The notes under the pieces are model-generated. The model saw only the letters and a program-made list of their open reading frames with translations, was not told the origin of the DNA and did not search any database. A DNA stretch of 45,254 nt, from positions 1-45,254 of the forward strand of contig DBFNRV010000146.1 of assembly GCA_048421225.1 (NCBI GenBank), read 5' to 3'. The stretch comes from UMGS946 sp048421225. Its GTDB lineage: Bacteria; Bacillota; Clostridia; Christensenellales; CAG-138. The first letter of the stretch is position 1, and each line of letters begins with the position of its first letter. A program made the position numbers and the translations under genes. Shown one piece after another: positions 1-8,293 of the stretch.

Positions 1-104
1 TTTATTTTAACATATATGTTCATAAACGAAAAGCATTTTACTCCTATTGCGGCGACGAGCGGCATATAATTGGTTATGAGTTTAAAAAGGGGAGGCGTTA
101 TACA

Positions 105-935
105 TTGCGCATTTTTGTTATAACAAAGCGAATGCTAATAATCGGTATAGTTATACTTGTTTGTATTTTGCTGGCCATCATTCTTGTAACCTCTATGAGC
201 GATGGGAATCTGCCACAGTCTTCATCCGCAAACCCGTCAAAATCCGGAGAACCGGAACAGTATACATTGGATGTAATGGCGGGCAAGCATAAGGAGCTGC
301 CGGTGTACAGCGTAGCCAGAGAGGATAAAAAGATAGCGCTGACTATTGATGCGGCCTGGGAGGATGACAAAACGCCTTTTATATTGGAGGAGCTTGCCAA
401 GCACGATATAAAGGCAACGTTTTACCTGTGTGGGTTTTGGGTTGAAAAATATCCGCAACATGTAAAAGAGATATTCGACGCTGGTCACGAGATAGGCAAC
501 CACAGCCTTACGCACCCGCATATGAGCAAGATCAGCGCAGAACAAATAAAACAAGAGATTGCAAAGCTGGACGACCAGCTTGAAGCGATTACCGGTACTC
601 GCAGTAAGACCTTCCGCGCGCCGTTTGGGGAATACAATGACAATGTTATACTAACAGTAAGGGAAATTAACTACACTCCAGTTCAATGGGATATAGATAC
701 CATAGACTGGAAAGAGGAGCGCAGCGCTCAGACGATACTGGACACCGTACTTCCAAAGCTTCATCCGGGCTGCATTATCCTTTGCCATAACAATGGATTT
801 AAAATAAAGGAATATCTTCCAACGCTAATAGAAACGGCGATTTCAGAGGGCTATGAATTTGTGACAGTGTCGGAGCTTCTGCTTACAGGGGAAACTATTA
901 TTGACGCAAACGGCGTGCAGAAGCCGAAGGCTTGA
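105..935 (+). CDS. Polysaccharide deacetylase (NodB fold), sporulation PdaB/YlxY-like, membrane-anchored
   Basis: Probable cell-wall or spore-cortex polysaccharide deacetylase acting outside the membrane. The 276-residue protein has an N-terminal membrane segment (about 10-30), a short low-complexity linker and a NodB domain from about 75. Visible motifs are TIDAAWEDD (80-88), NHSLTH with His133 and His137, RAPFG (171-175), WDIDTIDW (195-202) and LCHN with His228. The second Asp of the usual TFDDG motif is Ala83, as in the PdaB/YlxY branch, so deacetylase activity is not certain. The start is TTG at 105, supported by an AGGGGAGG site just upstream; no ATG fits. It appears to stand alone: the next gene faces it. 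Family confidence is high, substrate unknown. Confidence 0.85.
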   Translation: MRIFVITKRMLIIGIVILVCILLAIILVTSMSDGNLPQSSSANPSKSGEPEQYTLDVMAGKHKELPVYSVAREDKKIALTIDAAWEDDKTPFILEELAKHDIKATFYLCGFWVEKYPQHVKEIFDAGHEIGNHSLTHPHMSKISAEQIKQEIAKLDDQLEAITGTRSKTFRAPFGEYNDNVILTVREINYTPVQWDIDTIDWKEERSAQTILDTVLPKLHPGCIILCHNNGFKIKEYLPTLIETAISEGYEFVTVSELLLTGETIIDANGVQKPKA

Positions 936-947
936 GGGGGATGGATA

Positions 948-969
948 GGCGGGGAACTACATCCCCGCC
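948..969 (+). terminator. Hairpin after the deacetylase gene
   Basis: GGCGGGGA (948-955) pairs perfectly with TCCCCGCC (962-969) around a 6-nt loop, 13 nt after the stop codon. No U-run follows, so it may be a weak or factor-assisted terminator, or an mRNA 3' stabiliser. The rest of 970-1158 shows no gene. Confidence 0.45.
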
Positions 970-1158
970 GTGGCTATTGCTATTAAGACCAAACTTGAAT
1001 GAAGTATCATTGCATATAATTATGTTATAACGGCTGCCGGCAAGCATCAATATATAAATTGCAGGTGCGTTTACTAAAGGAATGCAAGGCGGGGCTGGTT
1101 TTCACAACATATGCCCCTTTTGCCAGCCAAAGCGGAATACCATACTAAAAAGTTAAAC

Positions 1159-1179
1159 GCTGGGGACTGTCCCCAGCGT
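1159..1179 (-). terminator. Perfect 9-bp hairpin, probable terminator of the 1230-2258 gene
   Basis: CGCTGGGGA and TCCCCAGCG form a perfect 9-bp stem with a 3-nt loop. Read on the minus strand it lies 50 nt after the glycosidase stop codon and is followed by TTTAACTTTTT, as in an intrinsic terminator. The GGGGACWGTCCCC core also resembles dispersed REP-like palindromes seen in other bacteria. Confidence 0.6.
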
Positions 1180-1229
1180 ATACTTGGCGCAGCGCGGGAA
1201 TGCACCGTTAATTTTTAATAATAATGGAC

Positions 1230-2258
1230 TCATTGGGCGGGTATCTCGCCAATATACGCAATATCGCCCATCTTTCTTCCTCCATCGTATGGCCTGCTTA
1301 CAAGCTTGCCCATAAAATACATGCTGGCGCTCCTGCCGCCGTCGAGATTATACGCCGATTTGCATCCCAAACGGAAGAACAGGTCTGAAAGTTCGGCAAG
1401 CGTCATCCCAACCGAATAACCAGGCTGCCTTCCGTCCACAAGCGCGAGACAGTAATGGCCAGGCTCATAATATCCTATAGCGCACCTAGGGTTTTTAGGT
1501 TTAATCTGGCTGTCAGGAAATTCGCTTATAGCCTTGCCGCCGTCCAAAAGCTCAGGCCCAAAGCACCATGTCTGGTAAGCGTCATTAGTGATTAGCTTCT
1601 CCAGGTCTACCTCCTTTTTAGATAGCGTCTCCATGGTGCCGTCACCATATATCACGCATGTATCGGTACGTCCAACCTCGCTTCTGCATAGCTCTCCGTT
1701 TCGTATTACGATTCCCCGCTCCATAAGCTGGCAAAAGTCGCCGGAAACAGCCAATATAGCGTTATTGGCCTTTGCTATATCCTGCGTGAATTCCCTTTTA
1801 AAGTCTGAAAACTCGCCCGACGCGAACGCAGTCTTTAAACAATCCAGTTCCCGTATATAGATATCGGCCACATAATAGGTAACACGGTCTTCCTCGTGTT
1901 TTTCAATGCTGATATAGATATCTTCGCTCCTGTAAAAATCCTCTCCCGATTGAACCATTCCGTTTTTTGCAAACAGATGACCAAACCGTGGACCAAACGC
2001 GCCGTAATCGGTCGGCTCTGGCGTGGGGGTAGGCTTTGGCGTAGGTATGGGCGTGCTTGTGGGGGTAGGTGTCACGGTCAAAGGAGTTGGCGGCAACGAT
2101 GCCTGCGGCTCCTCATCGGGTTCGGCGGACGGCTCCGATAAAACATGATTGAACAGTGCGATCAGAGCCAGAAGCAAACCTGTTACTGATAAGACTATCA
2201 ACCCCATTAAGGCCGGATGAACTTTCCTGCCTTTTGCGGCCCCGCTATTCTTGGACAA
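1230..2258 (-). CDS. Membrane-anchored phosphodiester-glycosidase-domain protein (NAGPA/DUF2233 family)
   Basis: 342 residues: a short basic N-terminus, one membrane segment (about 16-38), a Pro/Thr-rich extracytoplasmic linker (about 54-83) and a C-terminal domain. That domain carries the family hallmark YNLDGGRSASM (303-313), which usually reads NLDGGGS. The family includes the N-acetylglucosamine-1-phosphodiester glycosidase that uncovers mannose-6-phosphate in animals, and bacterial cell-wall-associated relatives. An external glycan role is inferred; the substrate is unknown. The start is TTG at 2258, with GGAGG 10 nt upstream. It lies 23 nt after the DUF362 gene and is probably co-transcribed with it. 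Confidence 0.8.
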   Translation of the reverse strand: MSKNSGAAKGRKVHPALMGLIVLSVTGLLLALIALFNHVLSEPSAEPDEEPQASLPPTPLTVTPTPTSTPIPTPKPTPTPEPTDYGAFGPRFGHLFAKNGMVQSGEDFYRSEDIYISIEKHEEDRVTYYVADIYIRELDCLKTAFASGEFSDFKREFTQDIAKANNAILAVSGDFCQLMERGIVIRNGELCRSEVGRTDTCVIYGDGTMETLSKKEVDLEKLITNDAYQTWCFGPELLDGGKAISEFPDSQIKPKNPRCAIGYYEPGHYCLALVDGRQPGYSVGMTLAELSDLFFRLGCKSAYNLDGGRSASMYFMGKLVSRPYDGGRKMGDIAYIGEIPAQ

Positions 2259-2281
2259 AATATGCTTCCTCCGATTTAGTC

Positions 2282-3367
2282 TTACTCAACGGTTTTAATA
2301 CTATATTCCATACTGCCAAGACCAAACCCTTCAAGTTCGCGTATCTGTATTAAAGGATCCTTTCCATGAATACGCTCAAACAGGTGGCCCTTTTCTCCCA
2401 GCTTCATATCAACGGGGACACCCGCCGGTATAAAATCCTCTATTTTTATTGCGTCAAGGCTGGCCTTTTCAACGGCAACTATATCGTTAGAGGCCATAAT
2501 GCCTATATCGGGCACTACGGACGGCGTTGTAAGCCCCCAGCAATCGCAAAGTATTGTTATGGCGGCCAGAAGGTTAATGAAATATACGTTTTCGGGTTTA
2601 AATGTATCCAATACGGTTTTTGTAGCCAGCGCCATTCCATATTGGAAGTCGTCAAAGCGGTCGTCCGTCATGGATATGGCTCCTGTTGGACATACTTTTA
2701 CGCAGTGCGTGCAAAGCGTGCAGTTATGGTAATTTACCCTGTATTCGCCGTTTTTATTAAATCCGTTTGCGCTATGGTTACAGGATCCCACGCACGCGTC
2801 GCAATGTACGCATAGGTCTTCGTTCCACTCGATCCCGCCCTGTATACCGTGCAGCTCCTGCCTGGTGCGCTGTGTAACGCAGCCCATCGCTATATTTTTG
2901 CACGCGCCGCCAAATCCGCATGCGCCGTGTCCTTTTACATGCGAAAAGTCAATAAGAACGTCGGCGTCATGTATGTATCCAGCTATATCCACATGCTTAA
3001 ACGACCTGTAATCAACTTCCTTAGTATAATAGTATTTATTCAGATGCCCGCATGTATCAAGTACCGGACATCCGAGTATGCTCTCCGTATATCCCCTTTG
3101 CCATGGCTTACGCTCCGCTATAGCATGGTCGCATACAAAACAATCGCCGCCGTTTTGTTTAATAAAATCTACAAGGATGCGAACGAATACCGGCGGTATG
3201 GTGCTATACGTAAGCTTGTCCCCAACGTGCATCTTTATTGCTGTCGATTTACCTTTGACCGTTTCCCTTAGCCCGCTTTTATCAAGAAGACGGATAAAGC
3301 GAGCGGGAAGCGTCTGATCCGCGTCATACTTACGGAAACTCATAGGAGCAAATAATACGTCTGACAT
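2282..3367 (-). CDS. DUF362 domain protein with two [4Fe-4S] clusters
   Basis: 361-residue soluble protein. The DUF362 region fills most of the N-terminal half (VLIDFSHVKGHGACGFGG around 137-154). Two ferredoxin cluster motifs follow: CVHCDACVGSC (Cys186, 189, 192, 196) and CTLCTHCVKVCP (Cys216, 219, 222, 226). An electron-transfer or redox role is expected, but the family has no agreed reaction. An ATG 15 nt further upstream is in frame, but the GGAGG that decides the start lies inside those five codons, so ATG at 3367 is preferred. First gene of a two-gene minus-strand unit with the glycosidase-like protein. Confidence 0.85.
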   Translation of the reverse strand: MSDVLFAPMSFRKYDADQTLPARFIRLLDKSGLRETVKGKSTAIKMHVGDKLTYSTIPPVFVRILVDFIKQNGGDCFVCDHAIAERKPWQRGYTESILGCPVLDTCGHLNKYYYTKEVDYRSFKHVDIAGYIHDADVLIDFSHVKGHGACGFGGACKNIAMGCVTQRTRQELHGIQGGIEWNEDLCVHCDACVGSCNHSANGFNKNGEYRVNYHNCTLCTHCVKVCPTGAISMTDDRFDDFQYGMALATKTVLDTFKPENVYFINLLAAITILCDCWGLTTPSVVPDIGIMASNDIVAVEKASLDAIKIEDFIPAGVPVDMKLGEKGHLFERIHGKDPLIQIRELEGFGLGSMEYSIKTVE

Positions 3368-3603
3368 TACAACATCCTCCATGACAGTACTTTAACACAC
3401 ATTATATCAGGAATTGTGCCGGAGAAGTCAAGAATTTAATTATAAAGAGGATAAATTTATATTGTTATGAACTATCGTTTTAAATTATAAAGTAAAGGCA
3501 AATAATAATATATGAAAATTTTGTATTGCCAAACCAGTTCACGCATGCTAAAATACCTTTGTTTGATTTTTGCATGCGTAATGTAGGCAAGGAGGTGTAG
3601 AAA

Positions 3604-3795
3604 ATGGGTAAGTATTGCGAGGTCTGTAATAAAGGCGTTATGTCCGGTAACCTGGTAAGCCACTCGAACCGTAAAACAAAGCGCTCGTGGGCGCCAAATG
3701 TACAAAAGGTTAGGGTTGTGGTGAACGGAACTCCGCGCAGGATGAATGTTTGCACCCGGTGCCTTCGTTCAAATAAGGTTGAGCGCAGTTTCTAA
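3604..3795 (+). CDS. rpmB: 50S ribosomal protein L28
   Basis: 63-residue component of the large ribosomal subunit, of normal length for bacterial L28. It is the zinc-binding (C+) form: CEVC near the N-terminus (Cys5, Cys8) and CTRC near the C-terminus. The central NRKTKRSWAPNVQ segment is typical of L28. A strong AAGGAGGTG site precedes the ATG and a clear intrinsic terminator follows 45 nt after the stop, so it is probably monocistronic. Confidence 0.97.
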   Translation: MGKYCEVCNKGVMSGNLVSHSNRKTKRSWAPNVQKVRVVVNGTPRRMNVCTRCLRSNKVERSF

Positions 3796-3840
3796 GGTTC
3801 TATTTCGTTATTATTTGCGGGATATATAGCATAATAAGAT

Positions 3841-3873
3841 CATTGCATAGGAAATCCTGTGCAATGTTTTTTT
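3841..3873 (+). terminator. Rho-independent terminator of rpmB
   Basis: CATTGCATAGG (3841-3851) pairs with CCTGTGCAATG (3856-3866; one G-U) around a 4-nt loop, followed by seven T. Confidence 0.9.
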
Positions 3874-3890
3874 ACCTATCTTATGTTTTA

Positions 3891-4091
3891 TTATCTTAAT
3901 ACGATTAATACAACTACTCCGACGATAGGCACCATAATGCCAACCCATACTGGAGCGCAAAGCAGCGCTATAATTAACGCAACCAGTAATATTACCAGGA
4001 AAGCTGGCCCGCCAAAAAAGCAGGGGCGACGTCTTCGTCTGACCCTTCCACAGTTATATCGCAAAAATGAGCAAAGGTTTCTCCTGAACAC
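3891..4091 (-). CDS. Small Arg-rich two-helix membrane protein, unknown function
   Basis: Predicted 66-residue protein I do not recognise. The N-terminal 24 residues are basic and contain an RRRRRP run (19-24). The rest is almost wholly hydrophobic, with two probable membrane helices (about 28-44 and 48-65) split by a short Pro-containing turn. By the positive-inside rule the Arg-rich part should be cytoplasmic, giving an N-in hairpin. The start is GTG at 4091, with an AGGGGGTGAT site at good spacing, which argues for a real gene. It is convergent with rpmB. Confidence 0.5.
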   Translation of the reverse strand: MFRRNLCSFLRYNCGRVRRRRRPCFFGGPAFLVILLVALIIALLCAPVWVGIMVPIVGVVVLIVLR

Positions 4092-4240
4092 TTCATCACC
4101 CCCTCTTTATTGAATATTAGGTAAAAGCGCCTTTTATACTGAATATGCTCTCCGACTTGAATGCGTTCACGCAAGCCTGTGGCGCGGAATAAATTGATGT
4201 ATGATGCACCGGACGGCGGGCGCGGGTTTACTATGGTCGG

Positions 4241-4260
4241 CCGCGGGCACGTGCCGGCAG
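4241..4260. promoter_or_regulatory. 20-bp imperfect palindrome upstream of the ABC transporter operon
   Basis: A dyad centred on GGCACGTGCC (4246-4255) extends to 20 bp with 16 of 20 positions symmetric. It ends 29 nt before the ATPase start codon, so it may be an operator or an mRNA hairpin. The regulator is unknown. Confidence 0.35.
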
Positions 4261-4289
4261 GCATATCAATTAGCATTGGAGGCATTTTG

Positions 4290-5072
4290 ATGACACCAGC
4301 TGTAGTAGAGCTGAAGGAAGTAAGCCTTACATATCACGAGCCGCATGCGGAAACGCTCGCAATAGATAAATTAAGCCTTGAAGTTAGAAAAGGGGAGTTT
4401 GTATCAATAGTAGGACCATCCGGCTGCGGAAAGACAAGCGCGTTGTCAATGATTGCGGGGCTTATTAATCCATCGGATGGAGAGGTATCCATTTTAGGTA
4501 AACCGGTTAGGGGCATGCACGAAAAGGTAGGGTATATGCTTCAAAGGGATTTCCTGCTTGAATGGCGGACAATCGAAGGCAATATAATGCTTGGGCTTGA
4601 GGTTAAGCGAATTGCAAACAGCGAAACGCGAGCCAACGCACTGCGTCTGCTTGCTGAATATGGATTGTATGATTTCAAGGCCAGCTATCCAAGGCAGCTT
4701 TCAGGTGGTATGAGGCAGAAGGCGGCGCTTATACGCACGCTGGCGTTTTCACCTGAGATATTGCTTCTGGACGAACCGTTTTCTGCGCTTGATTATCTAA
4801 CCAGGCTGAGGATAGCAGACGAGATCTATTCAATAATTAGAAGCGAAGGGAAGACGGCCATTTTGGTGACCCATGATATAGCAGAGGCCATAGCTATGAG
4901 TGACCGGGTGCTAGTATTTACCAAACGTCCCGCAAGGCTAAAGAGCGAACACGTAATCCAGCTCAACGCGGATACGCCTCTTAGCAGACGAAATACGCCG
5001 GGTTTTAAGGATTACTTTGATAGGATATGGAGGGAGCTTGATTCTTATGAAGAATATAAACAACTATTCTGA
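4290..5072 (+). CDS. ABC transporter ATP-binding protein, nitrate/sulfonate/taurine (SsuB/TauB) type
   Basis: 260-residue cytoplasmic ATPase that powers uptake through the membrane protein encoded next. Walker A is GPSGCGKT (42-49), Q-loop GYMLQRD (81-87), signature LSGGM (137-141), Walker B LLLDEP (158-163), and the switch His is in LVTHD. Sequence style and partner place it in the SsuB/TauB/ThiZ group. The reading frame is open 43 codons further upstream, but a TTGGAGG site 7 nt before ATG 4290 fixes the start. It overlaps the permease gene by 26 nt. No substrate-binding protein gene lies nearby, so the substrate cannot be assigned. Confidence 0.9.
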   Translation: MTPAVVELKEVSLTYHEPHAETLAIDKLSLEVRKGEFVSIVGPSGCGKTSALSMIAGLINPSDGEVSILGKPVRGMHEKVGYMLQRDFLLEWRTIEGNIMLGLEVKRIANSETRANALRLLAEYGLYDFKASYPRQLSGGMRQKAALIRTLAFSPEILLLDEPFSALDYLTRLRIADEIYSIIRSEGKTAILVTHDIAEAIAMSDRVLVFTKRPARLKSEHVIQLNADTPLSRRNTPGFKDYFDRIWRELDSYEEYKQLF

Positions 5073-5862
5073 CGAACATCTTAGTTATCTTAAAGGAATA
5101 AAGAGGCATAAGAGCTTTGTAGTATTTATGCGGTATGCGTTGCTGATATTAGTAATCGGGCTTTGGGAAACCGCGGCAGGGGTGGGCTGGATAGACCCGT
5201 TCATAACCTCCAGCCCGTCAAGAATAGTGGAAACGGTAATCAGCCTGTATAATGGCGGGGAGCTGTTCCGCCATATTGGGATTACGCTTTATGAAACCGT
5301 TGTGGGCTTTGTTGCGGGAACAGCGCTTGGAACGCTTATTGCCGTTTTACTCTGGTGGAGCCCAACCCTGTCGCAAATTCTAGATCCGTATCTTGTAATC
5401 CTAAATGCGTTGCCAAAAATTGCTTTGGGACCAATCCTGATAGTATGGGTAGGCGCGGGGGTAGAGTCAATAATAGTAATGGCGCTGTTGATTTCGGTTA
5501 TAGTGACAACGATGAGCGTACTATCGGGCTTTGTAGAGATTGGCGGGGAAAAACAGATGTTGATGCGCACGCTGGGGGCTTCGAAACTCCAAATATTTAC
5601 TATGGTAATCCTGCCCTCAAGCGTACCCACTATAATATCGGCACTTAAAATAAGCGTAGGAATGAGCTGGGTGGGCGTAATAGTCGGCGAGTATTTGGTT
5701 TCAGAGGCCGGACTTGGTTACCTTATAGTATACGGCGGCCAGGTATTTAAGCTTGACCTGGTAATGGCGAGCATAGTAGTGCTCTGTATCCTTGCGGCGC
5801 TAATGTATTACGGTGTTGCCTTTTTAGAACGCAGGTTAATAAAATGGCGAACATTTGAATGA
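5047..5862 (+). CDS. ABC transporter permease, SsuC/TauC-type
   Basis: 271-residue inner-membrane subunit with about six hydrophobic segments. The EAA-type coupling loop is visible as MLMRTLGASKLQIFTMVILP, followed by the family's PTIISALKISVGMSWVGVI. It belongs with SsuC, TauC, NrtB and ThiX. The start is ATG 5047, preceded by GGAGGGAG inside the end of the ATPase gene, so translation is probably coupled. Together they form an importer lacking its solute-binding protein in this window. Confidence 0.9.
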   Translation: MKNINNYSDEHLSYLKGIKRHKSFVVFMRYALLILVIGLWETAAGVGWIDPFITSSPSRIVETVISLYNGGELFRHIGITLYETVVGFVAGTALGTLIAVLLWWSPTLSQILDPYLVILNALPKIALGPILIVWVGAGVESIIVMALLISVIVTTMSVLSGFVEIGGEKQMLMRTLGASKLQIFTMVILPSSVPTIISALKISVGMSWVGVIVGEYLVSEAGLGYLIVYGGQVFKLDLVMASIVVLCILAALMYYGVAFLERRLIKWRTFE

Positions 5863-5877
5863 ATTAATTTTTCTTGC

Positions 5878-5899
5878 GGCGCCATACGGCGCCTGTTTT
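5878..5899 (+). terminator. Probable terminator of the ABC operon
   Basis: Two self-complementary GGCGCC blocks (5878-5883 and 5888-5893) pair around ATAC and are followed by TGTTTT, 15 nt after the permease stop. The remaining gap to spoIVB (5900-6135) contains no convincing gene. Confidence 0.6.
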
Positions 5900-6135
5900 G
5901 TAGAAAGGCCGCACCAAATGACATATAAAAGTTTTCATTCAAAAATGGACAAAACAAATGGATTTTTCTACCAAATAAGTAGCATTTGGCACTAAAAAGC
6001 GACTCCCCAAATAGCATATCATTATAGTTACGGACAGATTATAAAATGGTGGGGCCGGCTTTGGAAACAAAGCTGGAATGAGTTTATTAAAAAGGGCGTT
6101 GATTAATGCGTTCAAGGCCGGAGTGAGGTATACGT

Positions 6136-7398
6136 ATGAAAAAAGCAAAGCTGTGTTTGTTAAAAGCGTTTGGCATCTTAATATGCGCCATAATATGCCT
6201 GTATAACTATGGGCCGCAGATGGAACACCTCAGGTCGATGCCAAATGAAATATACATTAGAGATGGCGATATCCAGAATGATATATTCAATATTGACTCG
6301 CCTTTTTATGTGCAGGAAACCGACGAGATACAGGCGTCCCAAAGCGGGGATGAAAGCCTTGGAGCACATTCGGGCTACGAGGACGGATCTACCGTAGGCA
6401 CGATTACAATAGACTTTTTCAATTTAATACCGCTAAAAACAATAAATGTAAAGGAACGCAAGGACATACTTGTAATGCCGGGAGGCAATTCCGTGGGCAT
6501 ACATATAAATACCAAAGGTGTGCTTGTGGTAGGTATGGGTGAAGTAATAACGGAGAGCGGAAGTGTAAATCCGGCATATGAAGCTGGCGTGAGGGCTGGA
6601 GACGTAATATCCAGAGTAAACGGGATTGAAATTGAAGACGCAGAACATCTAAGCCAGGTCTGCAACGAGATTACGGGGCCGCTGGTCCTTTCAATAATTA
6701 GGGATGGAAGCAACCTGGAGTGCACGATACAACCGGCTTATGACGTAGGGGATAAGGTATATAAGCTGGGAATGTGGATAAGAGACAACTCAGCAGGGGT
6801 GGGAACGATGACCTTCAGTCTGCCGGAGACGGGCCGTTATGGGTCTCTAGGCCACGCTATTACCGATGTAGATACGGGTTCGATTATAACCACAGGAGGA
6901 GGCAAGCTGCTAAACTCCAGAATAGTGGGAATAACAAAAGGGGCTAAAGGCATTCCGGGAGAGCTTAAGGGTACGTTTAGCACCTCGGGAGACGGTATAG
7001 GCGTTATCGATACCAACTGTGAATTTGGAGTGTTTGGAACGCTAGATGTTGTTGAGGCAAATCCTTTATATCCAAACGGCATACTTCTAGGTTATCCTGA
7101 GGAGGCAAGAACGGGCAGGGCGGTCATCTTGACCACGATAGATGGAAATGGGATAGCTGAGTATGAATGTGAAATCATAAAGATATATGATCAAAGCGAT
7201 CCCGCTACAAAGGGAATGGTAATAAAGGTTACGGACGAAAGGCTTCTTGAGGCCACCGGAGGGATAGTGCAAGGTATGAGCGGGAGCCCAATAATACAAA
7301 ATGGCAAGTTGATAGGCGTTGTCACACATGTGTTTATAAATGATCCTACGAGGGGTTACGCACTTTATTCATACTGGATGTATAACGCAATGAACTAA
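6136..7398 (+). CDS. spoIVB: SpoIVB sporulation signalling protease (S55 family)
   Basis: 420-residue protease that, in Bacillus, is secreted from the forespore and cleaves SpoIVFA to trigger pro-sigma-K activation by SpoIVFB. It has an N-terminal membrane/signal segment (about 8-25), an acidic spacer, a PDZ domain (about 118-200) and the S55 peptidase domain. The catalytic His240 is in GSLGHAITD and the nucleophile Ser382 in GMSGSP (380-385); both are intact. A GGAG site precedes the ATG. It lies 12 nt upstream of spo0A, the conserved Firmicutes arrangement, here tight enough to suggest co-transcription. Confidence 0.97.
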   Translation: MKKAKLCLLKAFGILICAIICLYNYGPQMEHLRSMPNEIYIRDGDIQNDIFNIDSPFYVQETDEIQASQSGDESLGAHSGYEDGSTVGTITIDFFNLIPLKTINVKERKDILVMPGGNSVGIHINTKGVLVVGMGEVITESGSVNPAYEAGVRAGDVISRVNGIEIEDAEHLSQVCNEITGPLVLSIIRDGSNLECTIQPAYDVGDKVYKLGMWIRDNSAGVGTMTFSLPETGRYGSLGHAITDVDTGSIITTGGGKLLNSRIVGITKGAKGIPGELKGTFSTSGDGIGVIDTNCEFGVFGTLDVVEANPLYPNGILLGYPEEARTGRAVILTTIDGNGIAEYECEIIKIYDQSDPATKGMVIKVTDERLLEATGGIVQGMSGSPIIQNGKLIGVVTHVFINDPTRGYALYSYWMYNAMN

Positions 7399-7410
7399 TG
7401 GAGGTGTAAA

Positions 7411-8178
7411 ATGCAGCATTCCCTTTTGATTGCCCATAGCGATGAGAACTACTGTAATGAGCTTGTAGGCCTTTTTAAGGCAAATGAAGCTTTCCATCGC
7501 ATTTATACCGCCCAAAATGGCAACGATGTTGTAGAATGCGTCAAAAAGCACTCTCCCGAGGGCATACTAATCCATGCCCAGCTGCCTGACAAGGACGGAG
7601 TGGAAGTATTGAATATACTTAAAAATATAAACATTGAGATGCCAAAAGTATTTTTTTGCTCGGCAATATATGATGATGAGCTGATTTTGCATCTTGACGA
7701 TTATAATATAGATTTTTTTGTCGCCCAGCCAATATCGCCGGTAAAGCTGATGTGGAGGGTAGCAGAACTCTTCGAAACTGAACCATCAATAGGACTTATG
7801 AGAGCTGCATATAAAAAAAAGACCGATTTTGCGGCTTCTGCACTATTACTATCGCTGGGCGTTCCGGCTAACATGAAAGGATTTAAGTATATACGTAGCG
7901 CCGTTGAAACCGTAAACACAGCTGGTCCGCTCCCATTTTCGGGAGGAATATACAAAAGAATAGCTCTTATATACAATACAACTCCGGCATGCGTTGAAAG
8001 ATGCATCCGTCATGCAATCGAGCATGCTTGGCTTAAGGGGGATATTGACCTGCAGCATGAGTTGTTTGGATATACGGTAAGCGACGCAAGAGGCAAGCCT
8101 ACAAATTCAGAACTAATATCAATGATAGCGGACGTAGTTAGAAGAAAGGTATTCTACGAACAGACTATTAGTGCATAG
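7411..8178 (+). CDS. spo0A: Spo0A-type sporulation regulator with a degenerate receiver domain
   Basis: 255 residues: an N-terminal CheY-like domain (1-120) and a C-terminal Spo0A DNA-binding domain (about 145-245). The DNA-binding part is well kept, including NTTPACVERCIRHAIEHAW (189-207) and LFGYTVSDARGKPTNSE. The receiver is not: the acidic pair of ADD is His9/Ser10 (IAHSD), the phospho-acceptor Asp of LDxxMP is His55 (LIHAQLP), and the invariant Lys of the KP motif is Gln106 (VAQPIS). Only the switch Ser84 remains. It therefore should not accept phosphate the normal way. The gene sits in the orthologous spoIVB-spo0A place behind a GGAGGTG site. It may be a constitutive or differently controlled Spo0A, or a paralogue if a canonical copy exists elsewhere. 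Confidence 0.92.
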   Translation: MQHSLLIAHSDENYCNELVGLFKANEAFHRIYTAQNGNDVVECVKKHSPEGILIHAQLPDKDGVEVLNILKNINIEMPKVFFCSAIYDDELILHLDDYNIDFFVAQPISPVKLMWRVAELFETEPSIGLMRAAYKKKTDFAASALLLSLGVPANMKGFKYIRSAVETVNTAGPLPFSGGIYKRIALIYNTTPACVERCIRHAIEHAWLKGDIDLQHELFGYTVSDARGKPTNSELISMIADVVRRKVFYEQTISA

Positions 8179-8293
8179 AAAGCCATGTCCAATAATAATA
8201 TGAATATATACGGCGGATGGAATTGGTGTAGAGAGAAACAATATTGTAATCAATACCACCCATTTGTCAAGCTACCACAAAGGATGTGAAAAA

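Noticed and set aside
3992..4285. 97-codon minus-strand open frame overlapping the small membrane protein gene
   Set aside because: It overlaps a better-supported gene in another frame and the leader of the ABC operon, shows no domain and has no convincing ribosome site.
8179..8293. Spo0A box (TGTCGAA) upstream of spoIIM
   Set aside because: Only a poor match (TTGTCAAG) is present; not enough to call a binding site.
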